The position numbers and the translations under genes were made by a program. 36,723 nt of DNA from Candidatus Omnitrophota bacterium. Its GTDB lineage: Bacteria; Omnitrophota; Gorgyraeia; Gygaellales; Profunditerraquicolaceae. The stretch is taken from the NCBI GenBank assembly GCA_016782485.1, contig JADHYK010000005.1, positions 1 through 36,723 of the forward strand. The letters run 5' to 3'. Numbering within the stretch: position 1 is the first letter of the stretch; every line of letters begins with the position of its first letter. Below the pieces are notes generated by a model. The model searched no databases and was not told the origin of the DNA. It was given only the letters and a program-made list of their open reading frames with translations. Of this stretch, positions 8,067-17,959 are shown piece by piece.

Positions 8067-8678
8067 TTAGGATTTTAACACTGCTTCCCGGCGGCAGCGC
8101 GGGCAAAGGATTTTTATGCGGTCGGCGCGCAGGAACTCCATCTCCTTCTTTTGCGCGGGAACAATATCCGGGGCGAGACTTAAGCTCCTTAAATAAAAGA
8201 GCATCAGCGAAGGGTTGGCAAAAACAAGCGGCCCTAATTTTTTCACCACCCACAAATACTGATCATAGGGAATAATCGGCTCCCCGCAGCATTCGCAGGC
8301 GATGAGCTCCTTTTGTATCTCCTGTTTCAAATCCTGCCTCTTCTCGGTGGTGGCCAGGTCAAATTCATTAGAAAGCATAATCCCTTTTTCAGTCAGGCAA
8401 TTTGCCTGGCATTGGCCGCAGAAGATGCAAAGTTCTGTCCGATAAGTCAGTATCCTCATCGCCCTGCCGTTTTTATTTACATCCATGAATTCCAGGGCAC
8501 CCGACGGACAGACCTGCACGCAGGCAGAACAGCCTACGCAGTCCTCTTCGTAAAAGTAGGGCTTGCCTCTAAAGCGTTCAAAGGGCTTATGCGGCTTGTA
8601 GGGGAAGCGCGCAGTATAGGGGCCTTTTATTAGTGCGGTGATTGCCTCTCTTAGTTCGCGTAATTTAGGGTATCTCAT
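8067..8678 (-). CDS. 4Fe-4S ferredoxin-type hydrogenase subunit (NuoI/HycF/MbhN-like)
   Basis: CVGCSACVQVCP and CIFCGQCQANC clusters plus C-terminal CECC/CPRC; last subunit of the hydrogenase operon. Confidence 0.85.
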   Translation of the reverse strand: MRYPKLRELREAITALIKGPYTARFPYKPHKPFERFRGKPYFYEEDCVGCSACVQVCPSGALEFMDVNKNGRAMRILTYRTELCIFCGQCQANCLTEKGIMLSNEFDLATTEKRQDLKQEIQKELIACECCGEPIIPYDQYLWVVKKLGPLVFANPSLMLFYLRSLSLAPDIVPAQKKEMEFLRADRIKILCPRCRREAVLKS

Positions 8679-9004
8679 TTGCTATCTTCTTCGTATTTGT
8701 CGCAGACCGAACCCTCCCACAACTTCACTCCCGCCTTATGCGCACCGCGCGCCAGGGCATGGGCAGCGACCGGGGCGGTTAAAAGCAGAAATACAATGCA
8801 TAACAAGGCCTTGATGCCGGTGCCATTAAAACCTTTGATTACCACTACGCCAAAAAGAATACTGCAGGTGCCCAGGGTAACGCACTTGGTAACTGCCTGC
8901 AGGCGGTTATAGACATCGGGAAGGCGTATCAAGCCTACGCAACCGAATATATCAAAGGCCAGGCCGAATAAAATAAATATGTACCCTAAGACTTCACTCA
9001 TCAA
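8675..9004 (-). CDS. mnhG: Na+/H+ antiporter subunit MnhG/MrpG
   Basis: FGLAFDIFGCVGLIRLPDVYNRLQAVTKCVTLGT. Confidence 0.88.
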   Translation of the reverse strand: MMSEVLGYIFILFGLAFDIFGCVGLIRLPDVYNRLQAVTKCVTLGTCSILFGVVVIKGFNGTGIKALLCIVFLLLTAPVAAHALARGAHKAGVKLWEGSVCDKYEEDSK

Positions 9005-9368
9005 AACCCTTACCTTCCAGGTATTTGGCTAAAGCTAACGCGCCGATAAAACTCTGCAGTGCCCAGGCGATGGCAATATCAATATACCAGCTTCTTCCTG
9101 TGGGGATGCTCAGGATTGCGCAGAAACCCACGATTAAAATCCCCAGCGTATCCACGGCCACTGCCCTGTCTGCGGCGGTGGGCCCGAGCAACAAGCGCAG
9201 CAGGCATAAGGCGAAGCAGAGCATCAGCACAAAAAAGCAGCGCGCCAGATACGGCGACTGCCAGCTTAATAACGACGGCAGGGTATAAACAGTAATAACC
9301 AACAGCAGCGCTGCCATCGTCAACAGGCCCAGTAACCAGCTCAAAATCTTTGCCTTCCTCTTCATCAT
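8994..9368 (-). CDS. mnhF: Na+/H+ antiporter subunit MnhF/MrpF
   Basis: LLLGPTAADRAVAVDTLGILIVGFCAI. Confidence 0.87.
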   Translation of the reverse strand: MMKRKAKILSWLLGLLTMAALLLVITVYTLPSLLSWQSPYLARCFFVLMLCFALCLLRLLLGPTAADRAVAVDTLGILIVGFCAILSIPTGRSWYIDIAIAWALQSFIGALALAKYLEGKGFDE

Positions 9369-9859
9369 TCAAAAATCCTGCTTAAGATCTTCTCAAATTT
9401 TTCTACGATCAAGCGGCTGGCCTCTTGTGTATCCTCTGATTTGACATCAATCCAGTGGATATAAAGAGACCCCTCTTCGGGTTTTATATCAACGCAAAAG
9501 GTCCCCGGGGTAAGGGTAATGGAATTAGCTAAAAAAGTAAGCCCGGTATCTGATTTTAAAGTTGTTTTGACTTTGACGATGCCCGGATTAATGGGCAGCC
9601 GGGGGCTAATTACGCGCCTGGCTACGTCGATATTCGCCTTTAAACACTCCCAGGAAAATATAAAAATATAGTAGGCAAACCAGAGGTATCTGCTGATGTG
9701 GGTAAAGTGGTGCGGCCGGCGGGTAAACAAATCTCCGGTCAGGGCGGCCACCAGGGCGGCGGCAAAAATTCCTACCAGCGCATGCTGCAGGTCGAACGGC
9801 CAGCCTAAAAGCATCCAGATAAAAAACCCGATAATAAATAATATAATCCTGCTCTTCAT
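9365..9859 (-). CDS. mnhE: Na+/H+ antiporter subunit MnhE/MrpE
   Basis: Pattern ...FTHISRYLWFAYYIFIFSWECLKANIDVARRVI...LTFLANSITLTPGTFCVDI. Confidence 0.88.
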   Translation of the reverse strand: MKSRIILFIIGFFIWMLLGWPFDLQHALVGIFAAALVAALTGDLFTRRPHHFTHISRYLWFAYYIFIFSWECLKANIDVARRVISPRLPINPGIVKVKTTLKSDTGLTFLANSITLTPGTFCVDIKPEEGSLYIHWIDVKSEDTQEASRLIVEKFEKILSRIFE

Positions 9860-11367
9860 TTTAGAACCGCCCCAAAGACCGCCAGCGCATAATCCCTGCC
9901 GTCTGACAATACATTTACCGCATTATTAAGAAAGAAACTAAAACTGGGCAATAACAGCAGCCCCCCCAGGATACAGATAGTTGCCAGGCTGACCATAGCG
10001 AACTTCATCGCAGGAGGCACTTCCTTGATCGCCTGATATTTCTCCTTTAGCGGCCCTAAAAAGGCGAACTTCTGCACCTTCATAAAACTTGCCAGCGTCA
10101 GGACAGAGGCAATTACCGCTGCCAGGGCATAACCGATATGGCCCTTTTGCACACAGGCCAGGATGATGATTAATTTGCTGAAAAAACCGTTAAGGGGCGG
10201 GATGCCGGCAATTGACATAGAAGCAATTAAATTAGTGCCTGCGGTTACCGGCAGCTTCTTGCGTAATCCGGACATCTCTCTTAGGTCCCTGGTCCGGGCG
10301 GAATAATCTATCGCCCCGGAGTTTAAGAAAAGCAGGGATTTGAATATCGAGTGGTTAAATAAGTGGAAGAGCCCTCCCAGTATACCCAAAGGCGTACCCA
10401 GCCCGATGCCTAAAACCACATAACCGATCTGGCTGATGGAGTGATACGCCAGCAATCTTTTCAGGTCCCATTGCGAAAGCGCCAGGATTACCGCCACCAG
10501 CATTGAAAGAGCACCCAAAAACATTAACACCGATAACACTGTACCGGAGGCGCCTATAACGTTAAAAAATATCCTCGCCAGGGCATAAACGCCCAGGGTC
10601 TTAATCAAGACACCCGAAAGCATCGCGGAAATTGAGGCGGGCGCAGAGGAGTGGGCATCAGGCAGCCAGGCATGAAAAGGCACTAATGCCGACTTCAGGC
10701 CAAAGCCCATTAAAAAAAGTACGCTTACAAAAGGTACCGCCCAGTTACTTGGCTTTGCGCTTAAAACCCGCGCCATATCCGCCATATTCAGGGTGGAGGT
10801 AAAGCCATATAAAAAGGCAATCCCGATAAATATGAAGGCCGATGCCACTGAGCCCATAATCGCATACTTAAAGGATGCCTCCAACTCTTCTGCTTCGGTA
10901 CCGAAAGCAACCAGGGCATAGCTGGATATCGAGGCAATCTCCAGGAATACAAAAAGGTTGAATAAGTCCCCGGTTACAATCACCCCGTTCATTCCGGTGA
11001 GCATCAGAAAAAATAAAGTGTAAAATTTGGGCTTATCGGTGTACTTCTCCATGTAGTTAAAGGAATAGATAACTACCAGGAAGGCAATGATATTTACGGT
11101 AACCAGCATAAAATTGCTTAGTCCGTCTAAGACCATACAGATGCCAAAAGGAGGCAGCCACCCTCCGATCTTATAGACCAGCGCAGTCTCGGGACAGCGG
11201 CCTAAAATGGCCAGGCCCCAGAAAGAAAAAATTAAAAGCAGAAAACTGGATAACCCTGAGACAATATCTACATAAGTAGATTTTATAAACCTGCCGATCA
11301 GGGAGATAAAAAATGCCGTAAACAGCGGAATGATTACAAATAAAGGAATAATGTTTGCTCCGGGCAT
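9856..11367 (-). CDS. mnhD: Proton-conducting antiporter subunit MnhD/NuoN-like
   Basis: Proton_antipo_M family: TGDLFNLFVFLEIASISSYALVA, GLKSALVPFHAWLPDAHSSAPASISAMLSG. Confidence 0.9.
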   Translation of the reverse strand: MPGANIIPLFVIIPLFTAFFISLIGRFIKSTYVDIVSGLSSFLLLIFSFWGLAILGRCPETALVYKIGGWLPPFGICMVLDGLSNFMLVTVNIIAFLVVIYSFNYMEKYTDKPKFYTLFFLMLTGMNGVIVTGDLFNLFVFLEIASISSYALVAFGTEAEELEASFKYAIMGSVASAFIFIGIAFLYGFTSTLNMADMARVLSAKPSNWAVPFVSVLFLMGFGLKSALVPFHAWLPDAHSSAPASISAMLSGVLIKTLGVYALARIFFNVIGASGTVLSVLMFLGALSMLVAVILALSQWDLKRLLAYHSISQIGYVVLGIGLGTPLGILGGLFHLFNHSIFKSLLFLNSGAIDYSARTRDLREMSGLRKKLPVTAGTNLIASMSIAGIPPLNGFFSKLIIILACVQKGHIGYALAAVIASVLTLASFMKVQKFAFLGPLKEKYQAIKEVPPAMKFAMVSLATICILGGLLLLPSFSFFLNNAVNVLSDGRDYALAVFGAVLK

Positions 11368-11371
11368 TTAA

Positions 11372-11710
11372 CTAACCTCTCAGCCTCTTTATTTCGGTAA
11401 TGTCGAATGTACCGTATTTTTCATAAATTCTTATGGCAATGGAAATAACCAAAGCAGTAACCGCCAGGCCTATGACTATCGAGGTAAGCACCAGCGCCTG
11501 CGGAAGCGGGTCAACCATCTGCAAAATCTGCTGGTCCTGGGCCTCTATGGGAGAGCGGCCATGATAGCGATAGGCCAGAAGAATAAAAAATAAATTCATC
11601 GCATATTCCATGATCCCTAAGCCGATGATGATCTTTACGAGGTTGCGCTTACGCAAGACTCCGTAAAGGCCGACACAAAATAATGCCAGGCACAATAAAT
11701 ACAGGGTCAT
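11372..11710 (-). CDS. mnhC: Na+/H+ antiporter subunit MnhC (NuoK-like)
   Basis: GVLRKRNLVKIIIGLGIMEYAMNLFFI ... DPLPQALVLTSIVIGLAVTAL. Confidence 0.9.
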   Translation of the reverse strand: MTLYLLCLALFCVGLYGVLRKRNLVKIIIGLGIMEYAMNLFFILLAYRYHGRSPIEAQDQQILQMVDPLPQALVLTSIVIGLAVTALVISIAIRIYEKYGTFDITEIKRLRG

Positions 11711-12153
11711 TTTCTTTTTGACTCCTCTAATATTACTAACGCCAGAAATATCGCAAACAAACCTACGCCGACCTTTAAGCTGATCGCTAAATTGCTCAAA
11801 GGAATCGTCCCGGCGCTGAATAACTGGAAGGGTACGCCCTTATTGATGATATTTGAGAAAAATGCCCCGCCGAAGAACCCGAATAAGGCAATTGACAGAA
11901 ACATCAACGCTGCGATACTCTCTAAGTTTGAAGCCAGGTTCTTTGACAGTTTCTTCAACGCTACGTCTTTACCGAAGGCAAGCATCAGATGCACGAAGGA
12001 AAGGGCGATAATCACCCCTCCCGCAAAACCGCCGCCCGGAGAAAGATGGCCGTGTAAAACAATATAGATGCCGAATAATAATATCAGCCCCACGGTCAGG
12101 CGGGTAACCGTTTTAACAATTAACGACATTCCGATCTTAGGGTCATTCATCAT
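11707..12153 (-). CDS. mnhB: Na+/H+ antiporter subunit MnhB
   Basis: IVLHGHLSPGGGFAGGVIIAL motif. Confidence 0.9.
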   Translation of the reverse strand: MMNDPKIGMSLIVKTVTRLTVGLILLFGIYIVLHGHLSPGGGFAGGVIIALSFVHLMLAFGKDVALKKLSKNLASNLESIAALMFLSIALFGFFGGAFFSNIINKGVPFQLFSAGTIPLSNLAISLKVGVGLFAIFLALVILEESKRK

Positions 12154-12159
12154 GCGTTT

Positions 12160-12675
12160 TTATTTAATCCTCCCCGGCCGGCGCAATACCGCCATAATCC
12201 CTATTACGGAAGCAAATAAGACCGTGGCCTCCCCCAGGGTATCATAAGCCCTGAAGTCCAGGATTACTGCGGCAACCAGGTTTACTGCTCCGGTCTGAGC
12301 CGTGCCCTGCTGGAGGTATCTTTTCACTACCGCCATTATGGGATGTCCAAAGCCGGGGAGCTCTTGCAGGGCGGTATGCGCAAAGAAAAGAAATACGGCA
12401 ATAAACGCCAGGGTGCCGAGGGTATTAAAAAACCAGCGCCCCTTAATCACCAGGGGCAGATCTTTTCTTAAGGTCGCCCTGATTAAAATAATCAGGCACA
12501 AAATCTCTACTACCAGCTGGGTAATCGCCAGGTCCGGCGCCTTTAAAATCAAAAACGCAAGGCAGAGAGCAAAGCCCACAGCCCCCACCGCCACTACGCT
12601 GGATAAGAGGTCCTTGGCCTCGACGGCGATCAAGGCCCCGACAATCATAAATAAAAGGAGTAAATGTAATTCCAT
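12160..12675 (-). CDS. DUF4040/MbhD-MbhE-like subunit (equivalent to MnhA C-terminus)
   Basis: APDLAITQLVVEILCLIILI ... NLVAAVILDFRAYDTLGEATVLFASVIGIMAVL. Confidence 0.85.
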   Translation of the reverse strand: MELHLLLLFMIVGALIAVEAKDLLSSVVAVGAVGFALCLAFLILKAPDLAITQLVVEILCLIILIRATLRKDLPLVIKGRWFFNTLGTLAFIAVFLFFAHTALQELPGFGHPIMAVVKRYLQQGTAQTGAVNLVAAVILDFRAYDTLGEATVLFASVIGIMAVLRRPGRIK

Positions 12676-12676
12676 A

Positions 12677-14326
12677 TTATTTCATCAATACAAAGAATAA
12701 AGCAATCATCCCTAACAGTGTCCAGACCAGGTAGGTAGGCAAAACACCGTTATGCAGATATTGAAAAAACCTGCCTATGCCGAAAACCAGGGACTTGCCC
12801 TGTTCATAAATATCAAAATATCCTTTTTCCGCCTTTGCATAAATGCCCTTTAGGACCGGGAGCTCTTTGATCGTGTTATAAAACTCCGTGCCGCTCACCC
12901 GGTTTTTCCCTAATTCGGCGCCCTCTGCGCCCACAAAAGACGCATCCTGACGTATGACGGGTTTAATTGCCTTTAACTTAAATATAAATATCCCCAGAAG
13001 CAGGCCAATGATAATTAGCAGGGTGGATAACCCCGCATACCAGCTCCCTATAAAAGACACCCCTCCTACTGCCGGAAGGATAAAATATTTAAGCGGTAGT
13101 TGATTGGCAAAAACCCCGAATAGCACACAGATAACTGCTAAGACAACGCAGGGAAGCCACATCTGCCAGGGAACCTCACCGGACCGCTTTTTTGCCCCGC
13201 TGGGTTGCTGGCCTAAAAAAGTTGCATGGAGCAGTTTCATGAAGCTTGCCAGGGTCAGGCCTGAACCGCACATAGCCGCCGCCAAACACAGAATTAATAT
13301 TAAGTTTCCTTTACCGAACGATAACCTCTCGATTAATCCCTGATAAATCATCCATTTGGAAACAAAGCCATTAAAAGGCGGGATGCCGGAGATAGCAAGG
13401 CTGGCCACCAGGCAGGAAATATAGGTAAGCGGCATTGCTTTTGACAGCCCCCCCAGTTTATCCAGTTCGGTTGTACCGGTTTTCTGCTCCACATTGCCCG
13501 CGCCGAGAAAAAGGGCCTGCTTATAAATGGAGTTATTTAACATATGGAATAATCCGCCGGCAATACCTATTGGGACGCCTGTGCCGATACCCAGCACCAT
13601 ATAGCCCACCTGAGATACCGCATGGTAACCCAAGAGCCTCTTCATATTGTGCTGCACCAGCGCCATCATTACTGCGGCAATTATGGTAAAAGCGCCGATG
13701 ACCATAAGAAATATATTTATTGCCTGATTTAATATAAACAAATCCAGGGAGAGCCTTGCCAAAAGATAAATTCCTAATAGTTTATCTAATGACGCCGGCA
13801 AATATGCTACTACCGGCACAGGCGCTTTTTCGGCGCAATCCGGGACCCAGGTGTGAAAAGGCATTGCCCCGGCTTTAGCAAGACAGGCGACGGCAATGCA
13901 TAAATATGCCGCTATCGGCAGGAATTGCAAGTTACCGTCTAGGGCAATGCGTATCTTATCTATCTGCATTGTCCCGCTAATGTAATAAATTATGCCGATG
14001 CCCAATAACATCAGCGCATCCGTACCGCCGATGATAATAAGGGTTTTTTTCGCCGTGGAAGAGACATCATCTTTAGCCGTATTAATCAAAAGGTAAAGCG
14101 TCAAACCTAAAAAACCCCATAAGATTGCAAGTAAAATGAGGTTATTGGAAAGCACCACTCCTATAGAGCTGGCGGCAGTCAGAATAATATAGGTATAATA
14201 CCGGAGGCCCTGGCCCCTGCCCTTCATAAAACGCCAGGAGTAAATAAGAATAAGTACCGAAAACAAAGCGATTGCTAAAACTATAAAGCCGTTGAGTGAA
14301 TCTAATTTAAACCAGGGGTAATACAT
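12677..14326 (-). CDS. Second proton-conducting NuoL/NuoN-like antiporter subunit
   Basis: AKAGAMPFHTWVPDCAEKAPVPVVAYLPASLDKLLGIYLLARL; NMKRLLGYHAVSQVGYMVLGIG. Confidence 0.88.
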   Translation of the reverse strand: MYYPWFKLDSLNGFIVLAIALFSVLILIYSWRFMKGRGQGLRYYTYIILTAASSIGVVLSNNLILLAILWGFLGLTLYLLINTAKDDVSSTAKKTLIIIGGTDALMLLGIGIIYYISGTMQIDKIRIALDGNLQFLPIAAYLCIAVACLAKAGAMPFHTWVPDCAEKAPVPVVAYLPASLDKLLGIYLLARLSLDLFILNQAINIFLMVIGAFTIIAAVMMALVQHNMKRLLGYHAVSQVGYMVLGIGTGVPIGIAGGLFHMLNNSIYKQALFLGAGNVEQKTGTTELDKLGGLSKAMPLTYISCLVASLAISGIPPFNGFVSKWMIYQGLIERLSFGKGNLILILCLAAAMCGSGLTLASFMKLLHATFLGQQPSGAKKRSGEVPWQMWLPCVVLAVICVLFGVFANQLPLKYFILPAVGGVSFIGSWYAGLSTLLIIIGLLLGIFIFKLKAIKPVIRQDASFVGAEGAELGKNRVSGTEFYNTIKELPVLKGIYAKAEKGYFDIYEQGKSLVFGIGRFFQYLHNGVLPTYLVWTLLGMIALFFVLMK

Positions 14327-14353
14327 CTTTATTTAACTGTCCTTTTATCTATA

Positions 14354-14974
14354 CTACTTTTTAATCTTGAGTAAATTCCTGGCTACCTTCTTTGCATGAT
14401 AATAGACCGCGGCGGTAAAATCAAGAATATTTAAGAACATATTGCAGGCCATCGGGCTGCAAACCCCGTCGAGCATCCTCTGATTATGCCGCAGGCGGTA
14501 CTCATCTACCAGCGTATCTATGTGCTCCTGGTTTTTTAATACCTGCCCCACTAAATCAGGATTGTCCTGTTTTAAGGCATAAACTACTTCATGCAGTGCT
14601 TTTTCGGTCTTCTGGTAGAGGACTTCGTATTCCTTTACCGCCTCATCGCTGAAAAGCAGTTTTTCTTCTATTTTGATCTGGACTCTCTCCAGGATATCCT
14701 TGCAGTAATCCCCAATCAACTCTAAATCACCCACTATATCTGCGAAAATTAAGGTTTTGGCCTTTTCGGATTTATCAGTAACTGCGCGGCCAAAGGCCAC
14801 TAATTCAGAGGTAATCTCCTTTTCTAAATTATTCAATTTCTGCTCGTCGGTTAATACCCGGGTTAATAGATCCAGGTCGTGTTCCAGGAAGGCCCGGTGG
14901 GCCGCCTGCCACATCGTAAAGGCAAGCGCCGCCATATCGGCAATCTTTAATCTGATGCTATCCAGATTTTCCAT
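14354..14974 (-). CDS. PhoU-like protein
   Basis: All-helical PhoU pattern: EKEITSELVAFGRAVTDKSEKAKTLIFADIVGDLELIGDYCKDILE. Confidence 0.72.
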   Translation of the reverse strand: MENLDSIRLKIADMAALAFTMWQAAHRAFLEHDLDLLTRVLTDEQKLNNLEKEITSELVAFGRAVTDKSEKAKTLIFADIVGDLELIGDYCKDILERVQIKIEEKLLFSDEAVKEYEVLYQKTEKALHEVVYALKQDNPDLVGQVLKNQEHIDTLVDEYRLRHNQRMLDGVCSPMACNMFLNILDFTAAVYYHAKKVARNLLKIKK

Positions 14975-16157
14975 CCCTTAGTCCTTCCTTTAGCTGAGCG
15001 GTCTTTTCCTGCGAGAGTTTTATTAAATCCCAGCCGTTGAGGATTTTTTTATTATCCACTTTTTTGAGCACCGCAACCCTCTCGGTGCAGCAATAACAGG
15101 GGTCAACCGCCGCCAGGGTAATAGCGGCATCCGAAATCGTCCCGCCCACACAAGCTACTTTATTAGAAGCCACATTTACGTAACTGGGTGCCCGAATCTT
15201 ATGTCTTATCGGGCGGTTTGTCCCGTCGCTCTTTACGTAATGGAAGCACTCTCCTCTTGGCGCCTCTACCCGGCCGATGCCTTCGCCCGGCGGGATCTCT
15301 TTTATATCGGCATCAAAAGCGCCCTTTGGCATTTTATTCAGGCACTGACGGATAATCCCTATGCATTCGTATAACTCCAGGATGCGTACTTTTGTCTTGG
15401 CAAAGATATCCCCCTCTTTCTCTACAATTACGTTCCAGCTAACTTTATCATATGCAGCGTAGGGGTCATCCCGCCTGATGTCAATATTCACTCCTGAAGC
15501 GCGGGCAGTCGGCCCGACCACGCACCAGTCTATTGCCTGCTGCCTGTTTAAAATTCCAATCCCTTTAAGCCTGGCCTGTATTACCGGGTCATCCATTACC
15601 GCGCCCTTGAACATATTCACTGCCGGGATTAGTTCGTCGAGCGTCTTCTTCAATTCAGGTATATCATCGTCTATTATATCACGCCGCACTCCCCCCACCT
15701 TCATCATTGCGTAGTGATTACGGTTACCGGTAATCATCTCGAAAATATCCAGCACCGGCTCGCGGTATTTCCAGGCCCACATCCATACGGTATTGTAACC
15801 TATAAAATGGCCGGCAAGGCCCAGCCAGAGCAGGTGGCTGTGAATCCGTTCCAGCTCCGCGATTATCGTACGGATGTAAAGCGCGCGCTCCGGCACTTCA
15901 ATGCCTGCCAGGTCTTCCATGGCATTAACATAGGCCAGGGGATGGCTGGTGGAGCAAATCCCGCAGATACGCTCAACCAGAAAAGGGACCTGGTCAAAGT
16001 GTTTATGCTCTGAAAGTTCTTCAATCCCGCGGTGCATATAACCGATAACGATATCAATATCCACCACCTTCTCCCCTTCTACATAGAGGCGGAAATACTC
16101 CGGCTCCTCCTGCAAAGGGTGATAGGGGCCTATGGGTATGATTACTTTGTGTGACAT
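14958..16157 (-). CDS. Group-4-type [NiFe]-hydrogenase large (catalytic) subunit
   Basis: Both NiFe cysteine motifs: RICGICSTSHPLAY and DPCYCCTER, with a cleavable-looking C-terminal tail after TER. Confidence 0.92.
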   Translation of the reverse strand: MSHKVIIPIGPYHPLQEEPEYFRLYVEGEKVVDIDIVIGYMHRGIEELSEHKHFDQVPFLVERICGICSTSHPLAYVNAMEDLAGIEVPERALYIRTIIAELERIHSHLLWLGLAGHFIGYNTVWMWAWKYREPVLDIFEMITGNRNHYAMMKVGGVRRDIIDDDIPELKKTLDELIPAVNMFKGAVMDDPVIQARLKGIGILNRQQAIDWCVVGPTARASGVNIDIRRDDPYAAYDKVSWNVIVEKEGDIFAKTKVRILELYECIGIIRQCLNKMPKGAFDADIKEIPPGEGIGRVEAPRGECFHYVKSDGTNRPIRHKIRAPSYVNVASNKVACVGGTISDAAITLAAVDPCYCCTERVAVLKKVDNKKILNGWDLIKLSQEKTAQLKEGLRDGKSG

Positions 16158-16170
16158 ATCGTTATGCCTC

Positions 16171-16614
16171 TTAACACTTATCTTTCCTTAAGGGATATTT
16201 TCCCTGCGGCCAGTCGTCAATCAGAAGCAGGTGCGTTAAATTAGGATGGCCGACAAAATTAATCCCCAATAACTCCCAGATCTCGCGCTCAATCCATTCT
16301 GCTCCGGGAAACAGCGGGGCAATGGAATCTATCTTTGGCGATTTTTTATCTTCTATCAAAACCCGGACGGAATAAATCACCCCGGTCTTATCCAGGCTGA
16401 AGTGATATAATATCTCCAGGCCCTCGGGCGTATCGGTGCCGGTAGCAATGACAAAGCGCAGGCCCAACTCCTTAAATAAAACCTTTGCTGTCTCCAAGAT
16501 ATCTTCTTTCTTGAGGGAAAAATAAACCCTGCGGGGGGAAGATTGTTTCCATTCCAGGATCTTCTTTCCCAGTTTCTCTTTTATTTTGTCCTCTATTAGA
16601 TTTACGCTATTCAT
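16171..16614 (-). CDS. Hydrogenase NuoC-like (30-kDa family) subunit
   Basis: ILYHFSLDKTGVIYSVRVLIE...IAPLFPGAEWIEREIWELLGINFVGHPNLTHLLLIDDWPQGKYPLRKD. Confidence 0.92.
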   Translation of the reverse strand: MNSVNLIEDKIKEKLGKKILEWKQSSPRRVYFSLKKEDILETAKVLFKELGLRFVIATGTDTPEGLEILYHFSLDKTGVIYSVRVLIEDKKSPKIDSIAPLFPGAEWIEREIWELLGINFVGHPNLTHLLLIDDWPQGKYPLRKDKC

Positions 16615-16617
16615 GGC

Positions 16618-17043
16618 TTAAGCGGCCTTTTCTATCTTGGCGATCAGTTTTGCCACTCCGGCAATTATCGCCTCCGGCTTGGGCGGACAGCCGGGAATAT
16701 ATACGTCTACCGGCACTACTTCATCGACCGGGCAGGGGCTGTTATAGGAATCCTTGAACATAATCCTGCCGCAGGCACAACTGCCTATCGCCAGTACCAG
16801 GCAGGGCTTGGGGGCCTGGGCATAAAGCATCTTCAATCTTTCCCTGGTCTTGTAATTAGGCACGCCGGTAACCAAAAGTGCATCTGCATGCCTGACGCTG
16901 CCCACCAGAACCATGCCTAATCTTTCCAGGTCATGCCTGGGAGTCAAGAGATCCAGAATTTCAATATCACAGTTATTGCAGGGAGAGCAGGCTGCATGAA
17001 AAACCCAGATGGATTTAGTTAAGCTTTTTAGTTTTATATTCAT
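16618..17043 (-). CDS. [NiFe]-hydrogenase small subunit (NuoB-like)
   Basis: CSPCNNCDIEILDLLTPRHDLERLG, AIGSCACGR, YIPGCPPKPEAI. Confidence 0.92.
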   Translation of the reverse strand: MNIKLKSLTKSIWVFHAACSPCNNCDIEILDLLTPRHDLERLGMVLVGSVRHADALLVTGVPNYKTRERLKMLYAQAPKPCLVLAIGSCACGRIMFKDSYNSPCPVDEVVPVDVYIPGCPPKPEAIIAGVAKLIAKIEKAA

Positions 17044-17050
17044 AATAAAC

Positions 17051-17959
17051 TCACAGCCCGAGCATTGCTAAGACCACTGCTATAAATGCGAGGGCTGTAA
17101 CCGGCCCCCAAAAGAATCTCATTATCTGGTCTATGCGTAAACGCGGATTCGTATTCTTGATCAGTATGATGAGCACTAATATCGCTATAAATTTTAAGGA
17201 GATAAATAAGGGGCTTAAGTCTTTACCCATAAAGAGCACGATAAGTAAAAGCGCCGCAACATAAAGAAGGATTGCCTTGCTCAGTTTAAATACGGCTAAG
17301 GGAAGCCCCGAATATTCGATTAAAACCCCGCCCATTATCTCCTGCTCCGCCTCAGGGGCATCAAAAGGCACAAAGCCAAGTTTTGCCTGCACGCAAAGCA
17401 AGGCTGCTAAAAATGCCAATACCCCTGAAATAGATGCGATATTGGAGCCGAAATTCATCTGATAACCCAGAATCTGCCCTAACTGTAGCGCGCCGGCATT
17501 TTTAACAATCACTGCAATTATGGAAAGAATAAACGGCAGTTCATATGCTAAAAGCAGCTTCATCTCCCGGGAAACGCCGATGGAGGCCAGGGGGTTTCCT
17601 GAGGAAGAGGCCCCCAGAATCAAGGCTATTGCCGGGATAGTCAAAAGATAAATAACCACGATAAGGTCGCCCAGAGAACCCTGAAAGGGAAAAATAACTG
17701 CCTTACCCAGCATTGTCGCCGCTAAAACCAGGCTCAAGAGCCCCAAAAAAGGGGAAAAGAGAAAGGTAATCTTTGACCTCTCGGGTAAAATAATCTCCTT
17801 GCCGGACAATTTCAAGATATCAACGAAATTCTGATACCAGGGCGGGCCTACCCGCCACTGCAGCCGGGCAGTAACCTTTCTATCAACCCATCCGGACAAT
17901 AAACCTACAATCGCGCTGAATAAAAATCCGGGAAATATTAAATAATTGAATAATATCAT
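17051..17959 (-). CDS. Hydrogenase membrane subunit (NuoH/HycD/EchB-like)
   Basis: GLLSGWVDRKVTARLQWRVGPPWYQNFVDILKLSGKE; PFDAPEAEQEIMGG. Start overlaps upstream stop as ATGA. Confidence 0.92.
   Translation of the reverse strand: MILFNYLIFPGFLFSAIVGLLSGWVDRKVTARLQWRVGPPWYQNFVDILKLSGKEIILPERSKITFLFSPFLGLLSLVLAATMLGKAVIFPFQGSLGDLIVVIYLLTIPAIALILGASSSGNPLASIGVSREMKLLLAYELPFILSIIAVIVKNAGALQLGQILGYQMNFGSNIASISGVLAFLAALLCVQAKLGFVPFDAPEAEQEIMGGVLIEYSGLPLAVFKLSKAILLYVAALLLIVLFMGKDLSPLFISLKFIAILVLIILIKNTNPRLRIDQIMRFFWGPVTALAFIAVVLAMLGL

Noticed and set aside
14958-17959. Respiratory complex I (NuoBCDH) instead of a hydrogenase
   Set aside because: The large subunit keeps both NiFe cysteine pairs (CGIC and DPCYCC), which complex I lacks, and a hydrogenase protease is nearby.
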